A stretch of DNA of 64,000 bases from G963665815 sp942492065 (lineage in GTDB: Bacteria > Cloacimonadota > Cloacimonadia > Cloacimonadales > JAIOQZ01), in the NCBI GenBank assembly GCA_942492065.1, contig CALODV010000020.1, forward strand, positions 372,001 to 436,000, given 5' to 3'. This document shows positions 18,582 through 28,168 of this stretch, piece after piece. Under the pieces are notes generated by a model that did no database searches, had not been told where the DNA came from, and saw only the letters and a program-made list of their open reading frames with translations. Every line of letters begins with the position of its first letter. The first letter of the stretch is position 1. The position numbers and the translations under genes were made by a program.

Positions 18582-18610
18582 AGAGAGGAGTTTTCTCCTC
18601 TCTCTTTTTT
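18582..18610 (+). terminator. Rho-independent terminator after eno
   Basis: AGAGAGGAG, a TTTT loop and CTCCTCTCT form a perfect 9-bp stem, followed by a T run. It closes the eno transcript; the next start codon (18615) is only a few bases on, so that gene either depends on read-through or on a promoter inside eno. Confidence 0.9.
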
Positions 18611-18614
18611 AATT

Positions 18615-20072
18615 ATGAAGTGGTTTTTTAAAGCAATTCAGCCGGTTGAAGATTTTCCAGATTTCACAAGATTAGCCCATAAAGTAATAATTTATTTTGA
18701 GGATTTGGATGTGTCTTCTCATATAGTTCATGCAGATGAAGAATATTTGTACCTTGGGGAATTTGAGCCTAAGTTCCTTAACTACGAAAAAGGGCTATTT
18801 GAGAAAATTCATATTGAAATTGTCTGGCTGGAACAACTGAATTTGTTCCGAAGCAAATGCCTTGTAACTTTCAGGGAAGCATCCAGAATCAAGGAAGTCA
18901 ATGTCTACCGATATACAGTAAACAAGATTATCTCACATAAAGAAGAACTGTTTAACATACATCCTATAAAAACAGACATATTTGATTTGCATTTCAAAAC
19001 CGAACTCAAGAACTACTACATACATTGTGAAAAGATCAATAAAGAAAGAATCATATTCGATACAAGTTACAAACTACTGGAACAATTCGTTGATTCAGAA
19101 GTGTATAACATCTCACTGACTTTGCCATTCAGTAAACACAGACTTTCAGGAATCCTCAAACACATCAGTGGAGATGTATTCTGTTTTGAAGAATATCTTC
19201 TTGATGAAGAGCTTTACAATGAACTGGTTAAATACTCTGAAGAATGTTTCATTTATGATTACCATGTGAAAACTCCTATAATGGATCCCTCTCAAACATC
19301 AAAAAGGAAGTTCCAAAAGAAATCTGTAATTATTGCCGATGATAAAGAAATCAATATTGATGCTATCAGCGAGATAGTTAAAAACAACTATGACTTTGAT
19401 ATTAGAACTTGTCTTGGTGTACCTGAAATATTCCAGCAGATAAACCAGTCTTCTCCAGAGCTGATAATCCTGGATTTCACAATGCCTGGTATTACAGGAA
19501 CTGAGCTATATCAGAAAATTGTTAATAATTCAGATAATTGCGAAATCCCTATAATCTTTACAGTGTCAAACAATGAGCAAAAACAGCAAATCCTCAATGA
19601 AATTTCAGAAAATTCACTGGTTATAAAAAAGCCTGCAGGTAATAAGGAGCTTTCATTACTAATAAACAATGCCCTTAGAAGAAGAAAGATGTATTGCAAT
19701 GTAATGGCAAACCCTATGGCCGTTTGCTCAAATGATTCATATTTCTGTACTGAGGCAGTAAATGCTGCTAATGAGCTTGATAAAAATCTTGATGTTTTTG
19801 ACTCCGCACAAAACCTGTTATTGAATTCTGTCAAAAACCAGTTTTCTCTTATTATCCTGAAAAACGTATCGGGGAATTCACTTTCCGAATTAAACATACT
19901 CATTTCAGGTCACAGAACAACAGGAGCCTCAAAGATAATAGTATTAGCTGTTGACAAGAAAGAAGTTAAACTGCTTAATGCCTTGAATTCAGACTCAGTT
20001 AAAATTCTGGATTCATCTGTCAGTATAAGAGAGCTACTGACAAATACAGGAAGACTACTGGAGATTCTATGA
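18615..20072 (+). CDS. Response-regulator-like protein with unassigned N-terminal domain (possibly PilZ-like) and two receiver-like regions
   Basis: 485 residues, no membrane segment. Residues about 235-355 are a receiver domain: ADDK acidic pocket, phospho-acceptor Asp287 in LIILDFTMPG, and KKP. The N-terminal about 220 residues contain two beta-rich halves that might be PilZ-like, a cyclic-di-GMP-type fold, but I do not see a clear RxxxR...DxSxxG motif. The C-terminal 120 residues look like a second, degenerate receiver without a clear phospho-Asp. There is no DNA-binding domain. It overlaps the next gene by 4 nt. The start lies only 5 nt after the eno terminator. Confidence 0.6.
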   Translation: MKWFFKAIQPVEDFPDFTRLAHKVIIYFEDLDVSSHIVHADEEYLYLGEFEPKFLNYEKGLFEKIHIEIVWLEQLNLFRSKCLVTFREASRIKEVNVYRYTVNKIISHKEELFNIHPIKTDIFDLHFKTELKNYYIHCEKINKERIIFDTSYKLLEQFVDSEVYNISLTLPFSKHRLSGILKHISGDVFCFEEYLLDEELYNELVKYSEECFIYDYHVKTPIMDPSQTSKRKFQKKSVIIADDKEINIDAISEIVKNNYDFDIRTCLGVPEIFQQINQSSPELIILDFTMPGITGTELYQKIVNNSDNCEIPIIFTVSNNEQKQQILNEISENSLVIKKPAGNKELSLLINNALRRRKMYCNVMANPMAVCSNDSYFCTEAVNAANELDKNLDVFDSAQNLLLNSVKNQFSLIILKNVSGNSLSELNILISGHRTTGASKIIVLAVDKKEVKLLNALNSDSVKILDSSVSIRELLTNTGRLLEIL

Positions 20073-20677
20073 GAAATCTTATAATTTTACTAATATTAAG
20101 TTCCATATTACTTATTGCCTGTGAAGGTGAAGGTCAGCTCAGAGTAAACAATTATACCAAACACACAGTTTATTTTACTTTCGAAAATAAATCTTATGCC
20201 CTGCCGGATTCAACCTACTATACTGTTAGTAAAGATATTAAGAAAAGCTGGAATCCATTTAAATCTAATGAGAAGAAAGTTGATCTCACTATTTTCGGCG
20301 AAACTTTTGTAATAGAGGAAGACGGTGAGGAAAAAATGACAGCCCAAGTTACTCTTGAAGCAGGTAAAACACTGAATGTTTATGCCAACCCTAACAGAGC
20401 TTGTGTTGAACTGCAGAATCTGACTGACTATTCATTTGTCGACTTCCATTATCAGAAGTTTGTTGATGGTGAATACTCAGAAACATCTGAAAACATACTT
20501 GATGGGGATGTTCTTGAATCCAATGAGTATGTTTTCCACCGCCTGGAGTACTCTACTACAACTGATGAAATAACATATGTCTTTTCTGCTACAGACGAAT
20601 ATGGAATTACCTCCGTAACTGGCGAAATAGAATTATTCAGGGATGATAAATACTACTTTATTATTGAAGAGGATTAA
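20069..20677 (+). CDS. Lipoprotein of unknown function
   Basis: 202 residues with a lipobox LLIAC (Cys18) and mostly beta-strand mature sequence rich in acidic residues and aromatics. I do not recognise a family. Start overlaps the upstream receiver protein (ATGA), so it is probably co-expressed. Its stop overlaps the stop of the convergent glycosyltransferase gene by 4 nt. Confidence 0.7.
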   Translation: MRNLIILLILSSILLIACEGEGQLRVNNYTKHTVYFTFENKSYALPDSTYYTVSKDIKKSWNPFKSNEKKVDLTIFGETFVIEEDGEEKMTAQVTLEAGKTLNVYANPNRACVELQNLTDYSFVDFHYQKFVDGEYSETSENILDGDVLESNEYVFHRLEYSTTTDEITYVFSATDEYGITSVTGEIELFRDDKYYFIIEED

Positions 20678-22425
20678 CCTGAATTTGTGTAGAAAGTATC
20701 CAGAATCAGCATTATGACTTCATAGTCCTCAAAATTACTCTGATTTGCTCGTATATCCTCAATTATTGCATGAAAAGAATTGCGTTTCTCAGGTGTTAAC
20801 GTATTAAGATAGTGAATGAACTTCTCATCTTCGATTGACTTCATCAGTTGATCATGCCTGTCTTTTTCACCTGCATAAAAGTTTCTGAACTTTTCTGATT
20901 TCTGATATGCATTATTAATGATCTGTTCAATTCTGTGTTTATATAAATGATGTTCTTTTACCTTTCTGCTACCATTATCCACAATGGTCTGCCTTTCCCC
21001 GGGATTAGCCAGATAATATCTTATTTTTTCTTTCAGATCAAAAATAGAAGAAAATGTCACAACATCTATTCCAGGCTCAAGTATTTCCGGTAAAAGGCTT
21101 CTTTCATCTACAAGCTGAAAACCTCCGCAGGCAATAATCTCAAATGTCCTCGGATTGACAAAATCACCATCTTTCTCAAAGAAATCGGCGTTCATAGCAG
21201 AATGAAGATTAATATTGATTTTGGCTGAATTGTATATTTTTACACTTTCATCAATTGAAACACGTTCTCCATTCTTCTGAACAAAAGGTTCCAGTTGTCG
21301 GTTATTTTCCCAACCTGTCCCCCATATCTTGAGATCAAACTCAGTCAACTGAGCAAACAAAGTATGTCTATTCGGATATCCTGCTCCCATAAAAGCAACA
21401 TCTGAACCGTAAAAAGTCTTATCTTCTTCTGACAAATCCATAACTTTATGTAATTCTGAAGAAGCAGCCATAGGCAGATAATCTGCATAAACAGCTCCAT
21501 GTGATTTAAGCATGGACAGGAAAGGTTCTTTCTGTATGCCGTAAAAAAAATCAAAACTACCTGCATATTCCTTCCAGTAATCAAATCGCTTATAATCCTC
21601 AACAAACCAGAACACAGAAGTACAGTCTGAGGATTCACGGATAGAGTTAAGCAAATGTTTTGTCGCGGGAGATTGGGCTGGAAATAATGCGAGATGTGGT
21701 TTAAAGGATTTGAATTCCTCCCAGAACAAATCGGACAGTAATTCTGTCAACTTCAATGCCATGTATGAAGAATGACTTTTATTATCCACGGCAGTAATTG
21801 CATGAAGCATTGTTTCAGCGTGAGCATTATCCACAATTTTCACATGCAATCCAAGTTCCTCACAGGCATGCTGAATATATTTAGCAGTAGTATATGAACC
21901 ACCGTAGACGGGGTAATCTATAATAACCCTCAGTCCGCTGTAGTCATGTAACTTCCCTGTTACCGATTTTACTTGTTCCTCGGAGCAGTTCTGGCGAAAT
22001 GCCGATATAAGTTCTGCAAACATATTTCTGTATGAAGGTAATACCATTACATCCTGATTCTCATTTCGAGGAACTTTATCGAAATCAGTAATCACCTCAG
22101 TTTTAGCAAAAAGTTCATCAAGAAAAGCTTGTTTTTCTGCCAGATTGAGAACATCATTAAGCGGTTCAAAAACTGTGATTTGGTCATACTCTTTCAGAAG
22201 AGGAAGAATATGATAGCCGAATCCCAGACCGAATATTCGTATGGCATTGTTCTTTTTTTCAGAAATAGCTTTTTGAGCAATTTTTTCACCTTCGTTCTCG
22301 GGATTGTATTTACTATGTATATAATTTTCGTTGATTAGAATAATTTTCTTGCCGTTTCTGGCTGATTCTGTCTTTATTGTAATATCAGACAGATTATTGT
22401 ATCTTTGTGGATAATCTGAGTTCAT
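20674..22425 (-). CDS. CgeB-family glycosyltransferase-like protein
   Basis: Start taken at 22425 (MNSDYP) because a GGAGG site sits just ahead of it; an upstream in-frame ATG at 22473 has no such site and the SD would fall inside the coding sequence. About 583 residues. The central and C-terminal parts match CgeB/DUF3880-type glycosyltransferases: HLALFPAQSPATKHLL, SVFWFVEDYKRF, FYGIQKEP, DVAFMGAGYPNR, then the nucleotide-sugar end with NPRTFEIIACGGFQLVDE and the EHHLYKHRIEQI region. These proteins occur in surface polysaccharide and glycoprotein modification clusters. Donor and acceptor are unknown, and no other glycan genes flank it. Confidence 0.75.
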   Translation of the reverse strand: MNSDYPQRYNNLSDITIKTESARNGKKIILINENYIHSKYNPENEGEKIAQKAISEKKNNAIRIFGLGFGYHILPLLKEYDQITVFEPLNDVLNLAEKQAFLDELFAKTEVITDFDKVPRNENQDVMVLPSYRNMFAELISAFRQNCSEEQVKSVTGKLHDYSGLRVIIDYPVYGGSYTTAKYIQHACEELGLHVKIVDNAHAETMLHAITAVDNKSHSSYMALKLTELLSDLFWEEFKSFKPHLALFPAQSPATKHLLNSIRESSDCTSVFWFVEDYKRFDYWKEYAGSFDFFYGIQKEPFLSMLKSHGAVYADYLPMAASSELHKVMDLSEEDKTFYGSDVAFMGAGYPNRHTLFAQLTEFDLKIWGTGWENNRQLEPFVQKNGERVSIDESVKIYNSAKININLHSAMNADFFEKDGDFVNPRTFEIIACGGFQLVDERSLLPEILEPGIDVVTFSSIFDLKEKIRYYLANPGERQTIVDNGSRKVKEHHLYKHRIEQIINNAYQKSEKFRNFYAGEKDRHDQLMKSIEDEKFIHYLNTLTPEKRNSFHAIIEDIRANQSNFEDYEVIMLILDTFYTNSG

Positions 22426-22567
22426 TGAACCTCCGAAATTGATTGTGGAGAACCGAGTATTGTTAGTCAACATATTTTAATTGCGATGAAAATCATTGTA
22501 AATCAAAAAGTTATTGACAAAACTTTGCTTCCCTACAAACTTGCAAATTATAAAAATGGATTTTAGT

Positions 22568-23242
22568 ATGGGGATTAATATTATTATCGCAATAGATGGT
22601 CCGGCCTCTTCCGGTAAAAGTACTACCGCGAAGCAGCTAGCTAAGCTATTGAAGTATATTTATATAGATACAGGTGCAATGTATAGAGCCTGTGCCTTGT
22701 GTTCTTTGAAAAGTGGAATCGAGATTTCTGATCATATAAAACTCAGAAAAATGATCGAAGAAATTTCAATCTCATTTGAATATAATGAAAACGGAAATCA
22801 GGTTTTTCTTAACGGAGAAAATGTTTCTAAAAGAATCAGAGAAGAAGACATATCCAGATTATCTTCAGAGATAGCTGTGATCGACTTTGTAAGAGAAAGA
22901 ATGGTCTCTCTTCAGCAGAAAATGGGACAGGACTGTTCTGTTATCATGGATGGAAGAGATATTGGTACTGTTGTATTCCCTGATGCAGACTATAAGTTTT
23001 ACATGGATGCCAGCGTTGAAAGACGAGCAGAACGAAGATTTTTAGAACTGCAGGAACGAGAAGTCGATACAAGTCTGGAGTCTGTACTTGAAGAAATGAA
23101 ATGGCGGGATCATAATGATATGAACCGAGAAATATCTCCACTGAGAAAAGCAGATGATGCAATAGTGGTGAAAACCGATAACATGACTATCGAAGATCAG
23201 GTCAGTTATATTTATAACGTAGTTAAGAATGAAAAGAAGTAA
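22568..23242 (+). CDS. cmk: Cytidylate kinase
   Basis: Start placed at ATG 22568, giving MGINIIIAIDGP and the normal length of about 225 residues; the frame is open upstream to 22514 (TTG), but that part is probably leader. Walker A GPASSGKST (11-19), DTGAMYRA, MDGRDIGTVVFPDADYK and RRAERR lid residues are all canonical. It phosphorylates CMP/dCMP. First gene of the cmk-plsC-ispH-rpsA set, an order seen in many anaerobes. Confidence 0.95.
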   Translation: MGINIIIAIDGPASSGKSTTAKQLAKLLKYIYIDTGAMYRACALCSLKSGIEISDHIKLRKMIEEISISFEYNENGNQVFLNGENVSKRIREEDISRLSSEIAVIDFVRERMVSLQQKMGQDCSVIMDGRDIGTVVFPDADYKFYMDASVERRAERRFLELQEREVDTSLESVLEEMKWRDHNDMNREISPLRKADDAIVVKTDNMTIEDQVSYIYNVVKNEKK

Positions 23243-23825
23243 ATTTTATACTCTGGCAAGAAATGCAACAAGATTTTTTCTTCTGAAGATATGCCGTATG
23301 GAGATTATTGGTGAAGAGAATCTTGAGAATTGGAAAAGCGGAATACTTGCCTCGAATCATATGTCTTATCTTGACCCTCCTCTTCTGGGTAGTGTTTCAA
23401 CAGTTCCGATTCATTTCGTAGCAAAGAAAGAGCTTTTTCAGATACCTGTTCTTGGTTATATTATCAGGCAACTGAATGCATTTCCAATCCGACGAGGTAC
23501 AATAGACAGAAAAGCTCTCACCCACATGGCAGGATTAATTGAGGATGGAGAATCCGTTCTAATCTTCCCTGAAGGGAGCCGAAAGAATTTTAGCGCTCGT
23601 CCTGGAATCGGGAAAGTCGCAGTGACAACCCAAAGTCCTGTTCTTCCCATAAGAATCGAAAACAGTAACAGACTTTTGTCTGTAATCTTTGGAAAAAGAA
23701 AGCTCAAAGTATTTATAGGTAAACCTGTGCAGCCTGTTCAGGTGAAAGACACCGATAACGTAAAAGATATTTACAGAGAATATTCAAAAAATATTCTCAA
23801 TTTGATAAATTCATTAGGAAAATAG
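23229..23825 (+). CDS. plsC: 1-acyl-sn-glycerol-3-phosphate acyltransferase
   Basis: 198 residues. The HxxxxD motif is in NHMSYLDPP (His44, Asp49) and the glycerol-phosphate-binding FPEGSR is at 114-119, as in PlsC, which adds the second acyl chain to form phosphatidic acid at the inner membrane. It overlaps cmk by 14 nt. Shorter than E. coli PlsC but normal for the cmk-linked form. Confidence 0.93.
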   Translation: MKRSKFYTLARNATRFFLLKICRMEIIGEENLENWKSGILASNHMSYLDPPLLGSVSTVPIHFVAKKELFQIPVLGYIIRQLNAFPIRRGTIDRKALTHMAGLIEDGESVLIFPEGSRKNFSARPGIGKVAVTTQSPVLPIRIENSNRLLSVIFGKRKLKVFIGKPVQPVQVKDTDNVKDIYREYSKNILNLINSLGK

Positions 23826-24728
23826 ATGTGTATATGTAAGTATTCCATTACAATAGCCAAAAATTCAGGCTTTTGTTTTGGAGTAAAACGTGCAATAAAG
23901 ATTACTCTGGAAGCAGCCGAAAAGCATGTTTCTATTAAGACAATCGGACCTCTGATTCATAATCCTCAAATGGTAGAGAAACTAAAATCTAACGGTGTGG
24001 ATTATGTCAGCTCGATTGAAAGCGTAGAACCCGATTCCACAGTAATTATCCGATCACACGGAATCACAAAAGGCGCTTACAAAGATTTATCTGATAAGAA
24101 AGTCAAAATAATAGACGCGACATGTCCCTATGTCGCCAAGACTCAGCAATTTTGCAAAGAATTAAGTGAAAATGGATTTCAGGTGGTAATTCTTGGAGAC
24201 AGGAATCATCCTGAAGTCGTAGCTCTGGAATCTTTTGTTAAAAGCAAAGCTATCATAGTATCCTCAGCTGAAGAACTTCCTCGTGCAAATTACAAGAAAC
24301 TGGGCATAATATCTCAAACTACCCAGACTTTCGACAAGTTTTCAGATTTAGCCAATAAGGCAATTTCTATGGTAAAGGAAGTTCATGTTGTTAACACAAT
24401 ATGTAACGCAACGGATATCAGACAGCAATGTACACTTAAGCTGGCTGAAAAGAGTGATATAATGATAGTGATCGGAGGCAAAAACTCTTCAAACACCAAG
24501 ATGCTGGCTAAAATCAGCAACTCTGTTGTTTGTACTCACCATATCGAAACTAGCGATGAGCTTGATATGAAGTGGTTCGAAGGAAACCACAAAATTGGCA
24601 TAACAGCAGGTGCCAGTACACCTGACTGGATAATACTGGATATATATAATAAAATAATAGAACGATTGTGTGGCAGGAATCTTCAAGTCACAGACATTGA
24701 AGAAATTCCTGGATACAAGGAGGAATGA
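23826..24728 (+). CDS. ispH: 4-hydroxy-3-methylbut-2-enyl diphosphate reductase
   Basis: 300 residues. The three iron-sulfur cysteines are present: Cys17 (SGFCFGVKRA), Cys100 (DATCPYVAKTQ) and Cys193 (NTICNATDIRQQ), as are HNPQ, RSHG and NSSNT motifs. Last step of the MEP isoprenoid pathway. It starts immediately after the plsC stop. The protein may begin slightly downstream of the annotated ATG, since the first residues (MCICKYS) are unusual, but no other start is better. Confidence 0.95.
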   Translation: MCICKYSITIAKNSGFCFGVKRAIKITLEAAEKHVSIKTIGPLIHNPQMVEKLKSNGVDYVSSIESVEPDSTVIIRSHGITKGAYKDLSDKKVKIIDATCPYVAKTQQFCKELSENGFQVVILGDRNHPEVVALESFVKSKAIIVSSAEELPRANYKKLGIISQTTQTFDKFSDLANKAISMVKEVHVVNTICNATDIRQQCTLKLAEKSDIMIVIGGKNSSNTKMLAKISNSVVCTHHIETSDELDMKWFEGNHKIGITAGASTPDWIILDIYNKIIERLCGRNLQVTDIEEIPGYKEE

Positions 24729-26525
24729 ATGTTGTTTCAAGATCAAATGAATCAAGAAGAAATTGAAATTCAAAACGAAGTAACTGAACAGAAAACAGAA
24801 AAAACTGAAACTGAAGTTGCTGAAGACAAGACAAAAGAAATGACCGAAGAAGAGCAAATGATGATGCTGTATGAAGAAACATTCAGCAACATTAAGCCAG
24901 GTCAGATAACAGAAGGTACTGTTATCAGCACAAACGAAAAAGAAGTTCTCGTAGATATCGGGTTTAAGTCCGAAGGATCTATCCCTATCTCAGAATTTTC
25001 TGATGGTCATTTACCTGAGAAGCTATCAAAAATTCATGTATTTATTAATGCAATTGAAGATGGTGAAGGTAAGTTAAAACTTTCTAAAAAGAAAGCTGAC
25101 TTTCTTCTCAATCTTGATAGACTTCAGGAAATCTTCAAAAGCGGTGAAACTGTTACCGGTAAGTTAAAACGACGTGTTAAAGGTGGAATGATTGCAGATA
25201 TTTTCGGTCTGGAAGCATTTTTACCTGGATCTCAAATTTCTTTGAAACCTATTCCTAATCTTGATCAGTTTATAGGAAAAGAAGCTGACTTCAAGATTAT
25301 TAAACTTGATCTGGACAGAAGAAATATTATCGTATCCAGAAAACTTGTTCTTGAAAAGGAACTCGAAACCAAAAAGGAAACGTTGAGAGAACGTATCCAG
25401 CTTAACAAAGAACTCGATGGTGAAGTTAAAAACATTACAGATTATGGTGCATTCATTGATCTTGGTGGTATTGACGGTCTTCTTCATATTACAGATATGT
25501 CATGGGGAAGAATAAAACATCCTTCCGAAATGCTTAACATTGGTGACAGACTCAAAGTTAAAATCATCGATTATGATGAAGAGCACGATAAAGTATCACT
25601 CGGACTTAAACAGCTTGTACCACATCCATGGGAAAATATCGAAAGCAAATACCCTGAAGGTCATATTATCTCAGGTAAAGTAGTTAATATCACTAACTAC
25701 GGTGCTTTTGTTGAACTTGAACCCGGTGTTGAAGGACTTGTTCATGTTTCTGAAATGTCCTGGACAAAGAAAATAAATCATCCTAACCAAGTTGTTAAAG
25801 TTGGTGACAATGTAAAAGCTGTTGTACTTTCAGTATCAAAAGAAAAACAAAAGATTTCACTCGGTATCAAACAAATGGAACCAAACCCATGGTTTACCAT
25901 AGATACACGTTATCCTGAAGGAACTACTGTAACTCGTAAAATCAAAAACATCACTCCATTTGGTGTATTTGTTGAACTTGAAGATGATATAGACGGACTT
26001 ATCCATATCTCTGATATCTCCTGGACAAAACGTATTTATCATCCTAAGGAAGTTTACAAAGTTGGACAGGAAATCGAAGCAAGAATCATCACAATTGACA
26101 AAGCGATGCACAGAGTTGCTCTCGGTGTAAAACAGCTTCATGATGATCCATGGAATAACCTTGATGAAAAACTTCCTGTTAACACAGAAGTTACAGGTGT
26201 TGTTTCAAAACTTATCCCAAAAGGTATTCTCGTTGATGTAAAAATTGACGAATCTATCGTTGAAGGTTTTGTCCCAATGTCTCACCTTGGAATTCCTAAA
26301 ACAGAAAACATCCAGTACGCTTTTGATGTGAACGAAGAACTTCCACTCAAAGTAATCGAACTGGACATCGAAAACAGAAGACTTATTCTTAGCGTAAAAG
26401 CTTTCTTCTTTGGTAAAAACAAAGATGAAAAAGTTGCATACTTCCGCGAACATGAGCAGAGAATTCAAGACAGAATCAACTCAGATCATACTCCAATGGA
26501 AATATCTGACGAAGAACCTCACTAA
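24729..26525 (+). CDS. rpsA: 30S ribosomal protein S1
   Basis: 598 residues, six S1 RNA-binding domains in order (openings such as ITEGTVISTNEKEVLVDIG, LDGEVKNITDYGAFIDLGG, ISGKVVNITNYGAFVELEP). The third to fifth are the most regular. An acidic, low-complexity N-terminus (about 40 residues) precedes domain 1. Start follows the ispH stop directly with an AAGGAGG site inside ispH. Binds mRNA at the ribosome. A terminator follows. Confidence 0.96.
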   Translation: MLFQDQMNQEEIEIQNEVTEQKTEKTETEVAEDKTKEMTEEEQMMMLYEETFSNIKPGQITEGTVISTNEKEVLVDIGFKSEGSIPISEFSDGHLPEKLSKIHVFINAIEDGEGKLKLSKKKADFLLNLDRLQEIFKSGETVTGKLKRRVKGGMIADIFGLEAFLPGSQISLKPIPNLDQFIGKEADFKIIKLDLDRRNIIVSRKLVLEKELETKKETLRERIQLNKELDGEVKNITDYGAFIDLGGIDGLLHITDMSWGRIKHPSEMLNIGDRLKVKIIDYDEEHDKVSLGLKQLVPHPWENIESKYPEGHIISGKVVNITNYGAFVELEPGVEGLVHVSEMSWTKKINHPNQVVKVGDNVKAVVLSVSKEKQKISLGIKQMEPNPWFTIDTRYPEGTTVTRKIKNITPFGVFVELEDDIDGLIHISDISWTKRIYHPKEVYKVGQEIEARIITIDKAMHRVALGVKQLHDDPWNNLDEKLPVNTEVTGVVSKLIPKGILVDVKIDESIVEGFVPMSHLGIPKTENIQYAFDVNEELPLKVIELDIENRRLILSVKAFFFGKNKDEKVAYFREHEQRIQDRINSDHTPMEISDEEPH

Positions 26526-26544
26526 GAATATCATATATTATTGA

Positions 26545-26577
26545 AAAGAGACTGGTTTTCCAGTCTCTTTTTTTTTG
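26545..26577 (+). terminator. Rho-independent terminator after rpsA
   Basis: AAAGAGACTGG, a TTTT loop and CCAGTCTCTTT form a perfect 11-bp stem with a T run after it. It ends the cmk-plsC-ispH-rpsA transcript before the convergent lysozyme gene. Confidence 0.93.
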
Positions 26578-26592
26578 TCTTATAGAACATTT

Positions 26593-27192
26593 TTACAAAT
26601 CAAAAACCGAATACGCTCTCATACACCAGTTGTAATAGAATACACGCAGTTCGGGCTTCCTCTCAGTCAGCTCGACATAATAGCTGACCTGTAAAGAAGT
26701 AAAAGTTTTCACCACTGCATCTGCAACATCCCTCCTGTTGAGCTGATTGACCATTGCAACCGTTTTAGTACCTACAATACCGTCCACAACAAGATCATAT
26801 CCAAATCGATTTGCTTTATTCGCGTAATTAAGTGATCTCTGCAGTACTTTTACAGCATTATATGTCCCTGCATTAAAGGAAAACTCATACAGCTTCCATG
26901 CAATTGATTCGCACCCCATTAAGTTGCATTTGTGATCCTTCCACCAATTATAATAGAAATCACGCACAAGCTTCATGAACTCTGGATCAGCTTCCAGATG
27001 AGTGTCAATATCTGACAGACCAGACTCAGATTTCACAGCATCAAGTTTTGCCCACAGCTCTTTCTGACTTATCTCATGAAAACGTCTGCTTATTCCAAAA
27101 ATTGTTTCCATACCAGGATCTGCCGGATTATTAGCATATCCACCTTCAAGTTTTCTTAATTTGATATAGCATTTTTCAAAATAGTCATTCAT
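26593..27192 (-). CDS. GH108-type lysozyme / predicted peptidoglycan hydrolase
   Basis: 199 residues. The glycoside hydrolase 108 signature is visible near the N-terminus: LRKLEGGYANNPADPG, in which the EGGY glutamate is catalytic in this family, followed by TIFGISRRF, where the family usually has T-x-x-GI. The C-terminal part (VVDGIVGTKTVAMVNQL) is a peptidoglycan-binding helical region. No signal peptide, as in phage endolysins that need a holin; no phage genes or holin are nearby. A GGAGG site lies 5 nt before the ATG. Probably a domesticated or isolated prophage-type enzyme. Confidence 0.82.
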   Translation of the reverse strand: MNDYFEKCYIKLRKLEGGYANNPADPGMETIFGISRRFHEISQKELWAKLDAVKSESGLSDIDTHLEADPEFMKLVRDFYYNWWKDHKCNLMGCESIAWKLYEFSFNAGTYNAVKVLQRSLNYANKANRFGYDLVVDGIVGTKTVAMVNQLNRRDVADAVVKTFTSLQVSYYVELTERKPELRVFYYNWCMRAYSVFDL

Positions 27193-27213
27193 TGGTCCTC
27201 CTCTACCCTGGAT

Positions 27214-27255
27214 GCAAAAATAAAAATGGAGTTCCCCTGAAGGAGAACTCCATTT
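27214..27255 (-). terminator. Rho-independent terminator after rnfB
   Basis: On the minus strand an 11-bp stem (AAATGGAGTTC paired with GAACTCCATTT) is followed by a TTTTTATTTTTG tract. It ends the rnf operon and separates it from the lysozyme gene. Confidence 0.88.
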
Positions 27256-27268
27256 ATATTGTTAAATA

Positions 27269-28162
27269 TTAAGCGTTTTCTTCTGCTTTTTTCTTAGCAG
27301 CAAGTGCAGCTTCAGCTTTTTTCTTAGCTTCAGCCCTTTTCTTAGCTCTTATTTCTTTAAGAGGATCAAAAATAGCACTTGTAGGACATGCATCAGCACA
27401 TAAACCACAGTTTATACACTTATCATAGTCTATTGTTGCCAGGAAATTTTCAACTTTGATTGCATCTTTAGGGCATTTTTTAACACATATACCACAACCG
27501 ATACAAGCTGTTTCATTTCCGCAATTCTTACGGGCTATTGCTCCCATATCTTTTGACATACACATGATATGAACACGTTTTTTCTCACTGACAAGATCAA
27601 TAAGGTGTCTTGGACATGCTTTAACACATGCTCCACAACCTGTACATTTCTCCTTGTCAACAACTCGCATTCCGTTTTCATCGATTGTAATTGCATCGAA
27701 CAGACATACATCCATACAGTCGTTTTGATAAACACAACCGTAATCACAGAGGTTTGGTCCTCCAGCAACTTGAACAGCTGCTTTACAGGTTGGAATGCCT
27801 TCGTATTCAAATCTGAAGTATGTATTGTTGTGTCCACCGCTCTGGCAGTGAATAACAGCAATTTTCTTTTCTCCCGCTTCTGCTGATTGTCCCATGATTT
27901 CAGCAATCTTTCCGACAACTTCTGCACCACCGGGAGCACATTTATTCAGTTGGTTACCTTCGTTAACTATTGATTCTGCATATGCACCACATCCGGGAAC
28001 ACCACAGGCACCACAGTTTGCACCTGGAAGAGCATCTATTATCTGTTCGATTTTAGGATCTACTTCCACGTAGAATGCTTTGGAGGCAATTGCCAGAAAC
28101 AGACCATAAGCCAGTCCGAGAACTCCAACAACCGCAGCTGGTATTAATATTACAGTCATCAT
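27269..28162 (-). CDS. rnfB: Rnf complex subunit RnfB
   Basis: 297 residues. N-terminal membrane helix, then the GANCGACGVPGCGAYAE iron-sulfur (Fe-S/DUF) motif, a second cysteine group (CDYGCVYQNDCMDVC), then ferredoxin-type 4Fe-4S sets: CTGCGACVKACP, CIGCGICVKKCP and CINCGLCADACP. RnfB takes electrons from ferredoxin at the cytoplasmic face. The C-terminus ends in an Ala/Lys/Glu-rich helix (about 28 residues), which is a common RnfB tail in anaerobes. Last gene of rnfCDGEAB and followed by a terminator. Confidence 0.96.
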   Translation of the reverse strand: MMTVILIPAAVVGVLGLAYGLFLAIASKAFYVEVDPKIEQIIDALPGANCGACGVPGCGAYAESIVNEGNQLNKCAPGGAEVVGKIAEIMGQSAEAGEKKIAVIHCQSGGHNNTYFRFEYEGIPTCKAAVQVAGGPNLCDYGCVYQNDCMDVCLFDAITIDENGMRVVDKEKCTGCGACVKACPRHLIDLVSEKKRVHIMCMSKDMGAIARKNCGNETACIGCGICVKKCPKDAIKVENFLATIDYDKCINCGLCADACPTSAIFDPLKEIRAKKRAEAKKKAEAALAAKKKAEENA

Positions 28163-28168
28163 TCCCCC

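Noticed and set aside
22514..22567. TTG at 22514 as the start of cytidylate kinase
   Set aside because: It adds an 18-residue leader unlike the family, has no ribosome site, and TTGACA there looks more like a promoter element. ATG 22568 gives the usual N-terminus.
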